The notes beneath the pieces are model-generated. The model did not search any database. It saw nothing but the letters and a program-made list of their open reading frames with translations, and was not told where the DNA came from. Positions 37,297 through 44,636 of a DNA stretch of 64,000 nt are shown here, piece after piece. This DNA comes from Candidatus Uhrbacteria bacterium. GTDB lineage: Bacteria; Patescibacteriota; Patescibacteriia; 2-12-FULL-60-25. The first letter of the stretch is position 1; each line of letters opens with the position of its first letter. Both the position numbers and the translations under genes were made by a program. The stretch is taken from positions 30,548 to 94,547 of the forward strand of contig JADZFU010000006.1 in assembly GCA_020854265.1 (NCBI GenBank), written 5' to 3'.

Positions 37297-38118
37297 ATGT
37301 CTCTGTCTTGTAACGAAGCGCAAAAAGAATTAGCTCGTTTGAAGAAGCGCTTCATGCTCTTCAAAGACGAGCTGGAAGAATTTTCCAAACATGGCCCCAA
37401 CGAGTCCGTCATGGCCAATTTAAGAGATCTCAAGCTTAATTTATCAAGGGAAAGCGGCAAACTGCGCGAGCAGTTAACGACCACGCCATATCAAGAGGCA
37501 AAAGAAATATTTGAAGAAGAGTTTTTTATCGGATACAAAGTTGCGCGCGACTTGTTTGATGTCATGACGCCTGATACGAACGAGCCGATACCATTTGCAC
37601 GACATGAGCTCATGGAAGCAAAAGAGCAGGGAAAAATTTTAATCTATCGGCCCTTGGGAATGCATAGGATACAAGACATCTGCCGGCGTTTTTTAAATCG
37701 CAGCAATCCAAGCCCAAACCATCACATGGATGGGATTTTCGCGACTATGATCGCTACTCAATACGTGAAATATGCGGAAGAAGCAAATAAGCGTTGGCAG
37801 AGATCGGATTTTCTTACGCCAGGCTGGTCGATTGTCGATACAAGCGAACTCGATGAAAAGAAAACCGTCCGCTCCATGGGTTTTGATAGGCCGAGAATGG
37901 TCGACATGGTCTATGACATCATTGCGTCTCGCTTGGTGTATGGAAGTCTCATGAATCGTGGCCCCATCGTCTCACGAGATAGAGAAGTAGAGCAAAATGG
38001 TCGCATAGCCGGTTATGACAGCATCCAAATCTTTGAGAATACGATAGACATGGGCGTTGAATTCAGCTTGGTGCCGTTGGACGAAGAAGCGCAATACTAC
38101 TCGTCCAAGAATCGTTGA
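37297..38118 (+). CDS. Unknown protein, tandem paralogue 2
   Basis: 273 aa, 2 nt after its paralogue and sharing the block LREQLTTTPYQEAKEIF ... FIGYKVARDLF ... IPFARHELMEAKEQGKILIYRP. Coiled-coil N-terminus (LARLKKRFMLFKDELEEF). The C-terminal half, with many His and Met, is not like the first copy. A duplication followed by divergence is evident; the function is unknown. Confidence 0.7.
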   Translation: MSLSCNEAQKELARLKKRFMLFKDELEEFSKHGPNESVMANLRDLKLNLSRESGKLREQLTTTPYQEAKEIFEEEFFIGYKVARDLFDVMTPDTNEPIPFARHELMEAKEQGKILIYRPLGMHRIQDICRRFLNRSNPSPNHHMDGIFATMIATQYVKYAEEANKRWQRSDFLTPGWSIVDTSELDEKKTVRSMGFDRPRMVDMVYDIIASRLVYGSLMNRGPIVSRDREVEQNGRIAGYDSIQIFENTIDMGVEFSLVPLDEEAQYYSSKNR

Positions 38119-38149
38119 AAAATGCCAGCGCAGCTGGTTTGATGGCAAT

Positions 38150-39157
38150 ATGGTTGCAGCAAAAACTGGCATAATGCTCATAACTGATGCCTCCGGCCGC
38201 ATTGTTTTTGTTTCCGACGGAGTTGAAAATTGGTCGGGCTACTCTGTACCGGAATCGGTGGGGGCCAAGCCTGGCGAGGTTTGGGGCGGGAACATGGATG
38301 ACAGTTTCTACCAAGAGTTTTGGAAAACGGTCGCGGTAGAGAAAGCGCCCTTCTCAAAGCGGCTCGAGAATCGCGCCAAAAACGGACGGCTCTTGCCCTC
38401 TCTTTTGACGGTTTTACCCATTCTATCTTCGGGGCATGCCAAGTATTTTCTTGCAATGCAGCCTGATGTTTCAGCATGGAATGCTTTTGAATCAGCGTTT
38501 GGAAACGAGTGGATGCGCCTTTCATGGGATCCACGGGTACTGTCATCATGGATGTCACGTTGGCTTGGAATCGAGGTATCCGTTCCTTCGGATGAAGCGG
38601 TTGCCGCATGGCTCGAGAATACATTTGTAATCCCAACTCGCGACCGTTTCGCTTCACGGCATTCGGATGAAGCTCAACTCCGTCTAGCTAAGGAAAATAT
38701 TCAGGAGTATGCGGTAATTTTTGAAAAATACTTCCCACTTGTACGCGCTTACTTGTCCAGGCGCTTGGATCAGACCGCCGAAGCCGAAGATATGGCCCAA
38801 GATGTGTTCATTAAAGCGATGAACGGATTGTCGGCATATCGTCCGCAAAACGCCTCATACAAAACCTATCTTCTACGTATCGCGCATAACGAGCTTCTCA
38901 ACAGGTACCGCCGCCATGATGTTGAGCAGCGTTATCTCACGGGTACATGTCCGCCTGCCGCGATAAACCATTTGGAAGACCGTGACGCTCTCGAGCGAGC
39001 TGTTGCGAAGCTTTCTTCATACGAACGCCAGGTCCTTCATGGATTTTATGTTGAAGGGAGATCGGTATCAGATATCGCGCAACAGCTGGAAAAAACGGAA
39101 AATGCCATAAAGTTAACACTTTCGAGAAGCCGTAAACATCTGCGCGACACCTTTTAA
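38150..39157 (+). CDS. PAS domain fused to an ECF-type sigma factor
   Basis: 335 aa. Start ATG 38150 gives MVAAKTGIMLITDASGRIVFVSDGVENWSG (in part), a PAS-type sensor fold covering residues 1-110. A linker (110-180) leads to sigma region 2 (about 184-256: YFPLVRAYLSRRL, AEDMAQDVFIKAM, YLLRIAHNELLNRYRR). Sigma region 4 (280-335) has LSSYERQVLHGFYVEGRSV, then SDIAQQLEKTENAIKLTLSR. This looks like a one-component switch in which a sensed ligand or redox state gates the sigma factor. Its position 43 nt before nrdD suggests, but does not prove, control of anaerobic dNTP synthesis. Confidence 0.85.
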   Translation: MVAAKTGIMLITDASGRIVFVSDGVENWSGYSVPESVGAKPGEVWGGNMDDSFYQEFWKTVAVEKAPFSKRLENRAKNGRLLPSLLTVLPILSSGHAKYFLAMQPDVSAWNAFESAFGNEWMRLSWDPRVLSSWMSRWLGIEVSVPSDEAVAAWLENTFVIPTRDRFASRHSDEAQLRLAKENIQEYAVIFEKYFPLVRAYLSRRLDQTAEAEDMAQDVFIKAMNGLSAYRPQNASYKTYLLRIAHNELLNRYRRHDVEQRYLTGTCPPAAINHLEDRDALERAVAKLSSYERQVLHGFYVEGRSVSDIAQQLEKTENAIKLTLSRSRKHLRDTF

Positions 39158-39200
39158 CCTTCTCGCGTGTTTATAAGGATACGGAGGAAATCCGTACCTT

Positions 39201-41315
39201 ATGCCCATATACAAGAACCAAAAACGAAATGGCGCCATTGTCGATTTCGAGCCAGAAAAAATCCGTTTGGCCGTTGCTAAAGCGGCTGAAGCCGTAGGAA
39301 ATGATCAAGTGGGGTTGTCTGATTTGACTACAAAAGAAGTCGTTTTCGATTTAGAAGAAAAGTTTGATGGAGCGATTCCATCGGTCGAACAGGTCCAAGA
39401 TATTGTCGAGCGCGTTTTGATCCGCTTCGACTATGCCGACATTGCTAAGGCCTATATCATATACCGCGAAAAACGCAGGGAATCACGCGAAACGCATGAT
39501 GTGGTGGTAGAAGTCGGAAAGACTATCGATGAGTATCTTGAAAAAAGCGATTGGCGCGTATTTGCCAACTCCAACCAAGGATTTTCTTTGGGCGGGCTCA
39601 TCCTCAATAGTGCCGGCAAGGTAACGGCCAATTACTGGCTGTCGCATGTGTATCCGCGCGAGGCGGGAGAGGCGCATCGTAATGGGGATGTTCATATCCA
39701 TGATCTCGATATGTTCTCCGGATACTGCGCCGGGTGGAGTCTGCGTATGCTGCTTGAGCAAGGGTTCAATGGTGTTCCAGGTAAGACCGAATCGGGTCCG
39801 CCGAAGCATTTGTCATCCGCCGTGGCGCAAATGGTCAATTTTCTTGGCACGCTCCAAAACGAATGGGCAGGCGCGCAGGCATTTTCGAGTTTCGATACCT
39901 ATCTCGCGCCCTTCGTTAAGAAGCACGAACTCGAGATCCGGGAGGAACTCGCATCACACGGGGCTATTTTTGCCGATGAACAGTCCAAGGAAAGGTACGT
40001 TTCCGATCGTCTCCGTAGATACGTGAAGCAAAATATCCAGTCTTTTGTATTTAATCTCAATACGCCCAGCCGCTGGGGGACGCAGACACCTTTCACAAAC
40101 ATCACGCTTGACTGGATTTGTCCGGACGATCTCAAAGAGAAGCATCTCATGCTCGGTGGCGTCCCATTCGAGTACGCCTACGGCCAGCTGCAAACCGAAA
40201 TGGATATCATTAACCAGGCGTTTATCGAGGTCATGACCGAAGGTGATGCCAAGGGCCGTGCATTCACCTTTCCAATACCAACCTACAATATCGGCAAGGA
40301 TTTTGATTGGCAGGACCCAAAAAACCTCCCAATTTTTGCAATGACCGCAAAATACGGGACGCCGTATTTCCAGAACTTCATTAATTCCGATCTCAAGCCT
40401 GGCGACGTTAGGTCCATGTGTTGCCGTCTCCAGCTTGATTTGAATGAGCTTCGGAAACGCGGGGGAGGTTTGTTCGGATCAGCGGAGATGACCGGTTCCA
40501 TTGGTGTTGTGACTATCAACGCTGCAAGACTTGGTTATTTGGCTCGGGGAAATAGGGAGTTGTTTTTTGAACGCTTGACCAGGCTGATGGATATGTCCAA
40601 GACGACGCTTGAAATCAAACGTAAGGAGATTCAGAAGTGGATGGATCGAGGGCTCTTCCCGTATACGAAGCATTTTCTGGGTTCCTTGCGTAATCATTTT
40701 TCAACGATTGGAATCAACGGGGTGAATGAAGCCATTCGGAATCTGACCGACGATACGGAGAACATTGCAACGCATGCCGGCCGGTTATTTGCGCGTGAAG
40801 TCCTCGATTTTATGCGCGAACGTTTGCGTCAGTATCAAGAGGAAACCGGCCACCTCTACAACCTCGAAGCATCGCCGGCAGAGGGCGCGACCTACCGCTT
40901 TGCCAAAGAAGACCAGAAACGGTTTCCCGGGATTCGGCAAGCCGGAACACGGGAGGCGCCGTATTACACCAACTCCACTCAGCTACCCGTTGGCTATACC
41001 GATGACGTCTTCGAGGCCATGGATCTGCAAGATGATCTCCAGACACGATATACCGGTGGAACCGTCCTGCATGCCTACATGTCCGAACGGATCTCGTCGC
41101 CCGAAGCATGTCGGGAATTGGTACGACGCATCCTGAACCGCTATCGCATGCCGTATATCACGATCACGCCGACATTCTCGATCTGTCAGCATCACGGATA
41201 CTTGTCAGGAGAATGGGACTTTTGTCCGCGGTGTGACGAGGAGCGCGGAATCAACGCCGAACGGTATGACACGGAGATCCGAAATCATCATTTATCAACC
41301 GAACCCGACCGCTAA
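39201..41315 (+). CDS. nrdD: Anaerobic ribonucleoside-triphosphate reductase, large part (lacks glycyl-radical tail)
   Basis: 704 aa. N-terminal ATP-cone (residues 1-95), then the ten-stranded barrel with FVFNLNTPSRWGTQTPFTN, FPIPTYNIGKDFDW and RSMCCRLQLDLNELRKRGGGLFGS. Near the end is a zinc-site-like region (SICQHHGYLSGEWDFCPRC). A TAA at 41313-41315 cuts the frame before the glycyl-radical motif, which continues in the same frame 12 nt later as the ORF at 41328. The enzyme reduces NTPs to dNTPs without oxygen once NrdG makes the radical. It is either a split enzyme, a recent nonsense change or a sequence error. A hairpin over GGAGG precedes the start (TACGGA/TCCGTA). Confidence 0.92.
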   Translation: MPIYKNQKRNGAIVDFEPEKIRLAVAKAAEAVGNDQVGLSDLTTKEVVFDLEEKFDGAIPSVEQVQDIVERVLIRFDYADIAKAYIIYREKRRESRETHDVVVEVGKTIDEYLEKSDWRVFANSNQGFSLGGLILNSAGKVTANYWLSHVYPREAGEAHRNGDVHIHDLDMFSGYCAGWSLRMLLEQGFNGVPGKTESGPPKHLSSAVAQMVNFLGTLQNEWAGAQAFSSFDTYLAPFVKKHELEIREELASHGAIFADEQSKERYVSDRLRRYVKQNIQSFVFNLNTPSRWGTQTPFTNITLDWICPDDLKEKHLMLGGVPFEYAYGQLQTEMDIINQAFIEVMTEGDAKGRAFTFPIPTYNIGKDFDWQDPKNLPIFAMTAKYGTPYFQNFINSDLKPGDVRSMCCRLQLDLNELRKRGGGLFGSAEMTGSIGVVTINAARLGYLARGNRELFFERLTRLMDMSKTTLEIKRKEIQKWMDRGLFPYTKHFLGSLRNHFSTIGINGVNEAIRNLTDDTENIATHAGRLFAREVLDFMRERLRQYQEETGHLYNLEASPAEGATYRFAKEDQKRFPGIRQAGTREAPYYTNSTQLPVGYTDDVFEAMDLQDDLQTRYTGGTVLHAYMSERISSPEACRELVRRILNRYRMPYITITPTFSICQHHGYLSGEWDFCPRCDEERGINAERYDTEIRNHHLSTEPDR

Positions 41316-41327
41316 TCATTCAATGAT

Positions 41328-41510
41328 ATGAACAATACACAACGAACACGCTGCGAAGTTTGGACACGTGTTATGGGATATCACCGCCCTGTTTCGCAAT
41401 TCAACACAGGAAAAAAGAGCGAACACTATTCACGCAAGCATTTTGAAGAGTGCCGAGCTGCAAATCGCCAGTTTACCAACACTTATGCCGAAATCAGGCT
41501 TGAAGGCTAG
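41328..41510 (+). CDS. Detached glycyl-radical C-terminus of NrdD
   Basis: 60 aa. RTRCEVWTRVMGYHRPV is the end domain of NrdD, with the radical-bearing Gly in RVMGY (Gly17), followed by FNTGKKSEHYSRKHFEE. It is in the same frame as nrdD, separated only by the TAA and four further codons, so one substitution would rejoin them. It has its own ATG at 41328 but no SD; many genes here lack one. It overlaps nrdG by 26 nt. It could act as a free radical subunit, as YfiD does for pyruvate formate-lyase, or it may be a gene remnant. Confidence 0.8.
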   Translation: MNNTQRTRCEVWTRVMGYHRPVSQFNTGKKSEHYSRKHFEECRAANRQFTNTYAEIRLEG

Positions 41511-42204
41511 CGGGGTCCAGCCATTTACCTTGCTCGATTTTCCCGGTAAAATCGCGTGCATTTTTTTTCTCCCAGGCTGCAATTTTCGTTGCGGATACTG
41601 TCATAATCCGGAATTTGTTCTTCCGGAACAGCTAGCCAAAACCGCTGACAGCTGGATCCCAGAAGACGCTCTCCTGTCATTTCTAAGACAGCGGCGAGGC
41701 TTGCTGGAAGGCGTGGTGATTTCCGGGGGAGAGCCGACGATTCCGCCTCATCTCAAAGCGTTCATACGCGAGATACGTCGCATGGGATTCCGGATAAAGC
41801 TCGATACCAATGGCAGCCAGCCCGACATTCTCTCAACAATGTTAAAGGAGGAGTTGCTCGATTATGTTGCGATGGATGTGAAGACATCTCTCCAACGCTA
41901 TCCGGAACTCGTCGGTCCATGTGTTAAACCGGAAGCGATCTTGGAAAGTGTGCGCTTAATCCGAGACAATGCTCCTGATTATGAATTCCGCACTACGCTT
42001 ATTCCGGAAATGCACGACATGCCCGAATGGCAAGGGATACTCGACCTTATTCGTGGAGCAAGACGGTACACCATTCAGGCATTTCGTCCCGCGGTGACCC
42101 TGGATCCTAAATTCACTGCATACACGCCGCCGGATCGTGCCTATGTAGCTCGTGCCGCCAAGGTGTTCCAAAATGAAGTAAAAGAACTCATCATCCTGAA
42201 TTAA
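41485..42204 (+). CDS. nrdG: Anaerobic NrdD-activating radical SAM enzyme
   Basis: 239 aa from ATG 41485. The radical SAM Cx3Cx2C motif is CNFRCGYC (Cys32, 36, 39), with GGEP (VVISGGEPTI) and the later strand KLDTNGSQP. It abstracts a hydrogen from the NrdD glycine using SAM and a 4Fe-4S cluster. An upstream extension of the frame overlaps the NrdD tail and is not needed. Confidence 0.9.
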   Translation: MPKSGLKASGVQPFTLLDFPGKIACIFFLPGCNFRCGYCHNPEFVLPEQLAKTADSWIPEDALLSFLRQRRGLLEGVVISGGEPTIPPHLKAFIREIRRMGFRIKLDTNGSQPDILSTMLKEELLDYVAMDVKTSLQRYPELVGPCVKPEAILESVRLIRDNAPDYEFRTTLIPEMHDMPEWQGILDLIRGARRYTIQAFRPAVTLDPKFTAYTPPDRAYVARAAKVFQNEVKELIILN

Positions 42205-42209
42205 TCTTT

Positions 42210-42665
42210 ATGTCACAATTTGAAAAAGTATCGTTGTTCGTTCTTCGACTATCTCTTGGCTGGCTGTATTTCTACGCCGGTATTTCAAAAATCCTCAATC
42301 CGGAGTGGACATCGGCCGGATATCTGAAAGGTACAAAAACCTTCGCCTTTGGATATCAATGGATGCTTGATCCTTCCATTCTTCCGTTCGTCGATATGTT
42401 AAATGAATGGGGCCTTGCCTTGCTTGGCATTTCGTTGTTGGCAGGATTTTTGATCAAGATCTCGGCTTATGCGGGCTCGGCTCTCATGGGGTTGTATTAT
42501 CTTGCGGCGATGGATTTCCCTTATCCGAATTCGCACGCATTCATCGTCGATGAGCATATCGTATATATCGTTGCGCTGCTTGTATTGGCAGCTTTCAATA
42601 CCGGGGAGATTTGGGGCATGGACGGATGGCTCGCCAACCGTAACAAAATGACAAAACGCGGGTGA
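42210..42665 (+). CDS. DoxX family membrane protein
   Basis: 151 aa, four membrane helices. RLSLGWLYFYAGISKILNP matches the DoxX N-terminal helix, and LLGISLLAGFLIKISAYAGSALMGLYYLA (in part) the middle helices. Related proteins take part in quinone-linked thiol or sulfite redox. It follows nrdG by 5 nt and may be co-transcribed. Confidence 0.85.
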   Translation: MSQFEKVSLFVLRLSLGWLYFYAGISKILNPEWTSAGYLKGTKTFAFGYQWMLDPSILPFVDMLNEWGLALLGISLLAGFLIKISAYAGSALMGLYYLAAMDFPYPNSHAFIVDEHIVYIVALLVLAAFNTGEIWGMDGWLANRNKMTKRG

Positions 42666-42683
42666 TCCGTTACTGTTTCAGCC

Positions 42684-44057
42684 ATGCTCCATGTCTGGAA
42701 TACGCTTCATAAGAAGCTCGAAGAGTTCCAACCGATCTCGGACAAGGTCGTAGGGCTCTATACCTGCGGCCCGACCGTCTACAATCCGGCAACCATAGCA
42801 AATTTCCGGACCTATATTTTTGAGGACGTGCTCAAGCGCACGCTCGAGCTCTTCGGATACAAGGTCCACCATGTTCTAAACATTACCGATGTCGGCCATC
42901 TCGTTGGAGACGGCGATATGGGCGAGGACAAGGTAGAGCGCGAAGCTGCTAAGACCGGCGCATCCGCTTGGGACATCGCAAAAATGTATGAAGAGCGCTT
43001 TGTAAAAGATGCCGAACGTCTCAATATCGAGCTTCCCGAAGGGAAAGACCGTCCGCACGCCACGGATTACATCAGTGAGCAAATTGCGCTTGTCCAAAAG
43101 CTCGAGGAAAACGGGTTTACCTATAAAACCAGCGACGGGATCTATTTTGATACCTCAAAGTTTAAAAATTATGGCAAGTTTTCCGGCCAAAAAATGGAAG
43201 AGAAGGAGGCGGGAGCGCGCGTGGAGATAAATACCGAGAAACGTCATCCCGCAGATTTTGCTTTATGGAAGTTCAGCCAGCCAAATGAGAAGCGCCAGAT
43301 GGAATGGGAGTCGCCATGGGGAGTCGGCTTTCCGGGCTGGCACATCGAGTGTTCCGCCATGTCAGAAAAACTGCTTGGTCAGCCATTTGATATCCATTGC
43401 GGCGGCGTCGACCACATTCCTGTCCATCACGAAAACGAAATCGCCCAATCCGAAGCGGCTTTTGGCAAGCCCTTGGCCAAGTATTGGATGCATGGGGAGT
43501 TTTTGCTCGTGAATGGAGGCCGTATGGGCAAATCCGAAGGCAATGCCTATACGCTCGACGATTTGATCGCTAAAGGCTTTGATCCGCTGGCATATCGCTA
43601 CTACTGCTTGGGGACCCATTACCGTTCCAAAATGAATTTTACGTGGGAAGGCTTGGAAGGCGCGCAAAATGCTCTGAACAATCTCCGCGCTGCAATACGC
43701 AAACTCTCTACAGAAGGAGCAGTCCTGCCAGGTATCGAATCTTTCAAATCCGCCATTGGATCGGATCTCAATACGTCTTCCGGACTGGACGTGATGTGGG
43801 GCTTGGTAAAATCAGGAAGGGGAGATATAGGCCCGACATTGTTAGAGATAGATAACGTGCTCGGCCTCGGTCTGGACCAATATATCGGCAAAAAGATCGA
43901 GATTCCGCTTGAGATCAAGCTCTTGGCAGACCAACGGCTCGAAGTCCGCAAAAATAAAGATTGGGCCAAGTCCGATGAAATCCGCGATCAAATCGCAGAA
44001 AAAGGCTGGACGATCGAAGACAAGAAAGACGGGTACGAGCTGACGCCGAGAAATTAG
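42684..44057 (+). CDS. cysS: Cysteinyl-tRNA synthetase
   Basis: 457 aa. Class I synthetase that charges tRNA-Cys. [18 protein letters not shown] stands where the HIGH motif is expected (HIGH is TIAN here). The KMSKS-like loop is [10 protein letters not shown]. Zinc ligands are visible in [16 protein letters not shown] and [13 protein letters not shown]. The C-terminal helical domain is present ([16 protein letters not shown]). The altered HIGH signature is unusual, but all else is normal. Confidence 0.93.
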   Translation: MLHVWNTLHKKLEEFQPISDKVVGLYTCGPTVYNPATIANFRTYIFEDVLKRTLELFGYKVHHVLNITDVGHLVGDGDMGEDKVEREAAKTGASAWDIAKMYEERFVKDAERLNIELPEGKDRPHATDYISEQIALVQKLEENGFTYKTSDGIYFDTSKFKNYGKFSGQKMEEKEAGARVEINTEKRHPADFALWKFSQPNEKRQMEWESPWGVGFPGWHIECSAMSEKLLGQPFDIHCGGVDHIPVHHENEIAQSEAAFGKPLAKYWMHGEFLLVNGGRMGKSEGNAYTLDDLIAKGFDPLAYRYYCLGTHYRSKMNFTWEGLEGAQNALNNLRAAIRKLSTEGAVLPGIESFKSAIGSDLNTSSGLDVMWGLVKSGRGDIGPTLLEIDNVLGLGLDQYIGKKIEIPLEIKLLADQRLEVRKNKDWAKSDEIRDQIAEKGWTIEDKKDGYELTPRN

Positions 44058-44077
44058 GATTGTGCTATACTTTGCAC

Positions 44078-44632
44078 ATGTCCGACGGCTTTTTGGAGGG
44101 TTTGGGATCGCAGGAAACTCCGGTGAAAACCGAAGCTCCCGAGCAGCAGCCCGCAGAAGCACAAACCGAACTGACCCCTGGTCAGCAGGATTTGCAAAAC
44201 TTTGAGCAAAGCGCCGAGTCAAAAGACAACTTTCTGGAAAAGGCCTCCGAGGATGCTCCAACCACAACCGTGACCGCGGCAGGTCAAACCGCACCCGCAG
44301 CCGAAGCCGCGCCGCAGGTTATTCAAAAAGACGAAGTTGCCATCGAAGTCGATAAAATTTTGGAGGATGGACTCGGCGACTTCGTCGAGGATATGCCTGC
44401 CGAGGCGCGCCAGCGCTTTTTGTCCAAAGGGCAGGAGGTCTCCGGCCAAATTGCCGTCATGGTACGCGGCTTACGAGTCGAGGTCCGGCGCGTAATCCAG
44501 CTTATCCAAGAGTGGCTTCAAACCATTCCTGCGGTAAACCGCTTTTTCCTCGAGCAAGAAGCCAAAATCAAAACCGACCGCATCGTCGAGCTTGCCCGCA
44601 TCCGAAAAGAAGAAGCGCAAAACAAACCATAA
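44078..44632 (+). CDS. Unknown CPR-type protein, 184 aa
   Basis: TATACT (44066-44071) ends 6 nt before the ATG at 44078; no SD. The first 90 residues are Pro/Glu/Gln/Ala-rich and probably disordered. The second half is helical, with LRVEVRRVIQLIQEWLQTIPAVNRFFLEQEAKIK and a charged end. It stands directly before the secretion ATPase gene (4-nt gap), which suggests a shared apparatus. Family not recognised. Confidence 0.7.
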   Translation: MSDGFLEGLGSQETPVKTEAPEQQPAEAQTELTPGQQDLQNFEQSAESKDNFLEKASEDAPTTTVTAAGQTAPAAEAAPQVIQKDEVAIEVDKILEDGLGDFVEDMPAEARQRFLSKGQEVSGQIAVMVRGLRVEVRRVIQLIQEWLQTIPAVNRFFLEQEAKIKTDRIVELARIRKEEAQNKP

Positions 44633-44636
44633 ACCC

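Noticed and set aside
39179..39200. Riboswitch or NrdR box before nrdD
   Set aside because: Only a short hairpin (TACGGA/TCCGTA) over GGAGG is visible; it does not fit the NrdR box pattern or a known riboswitch.
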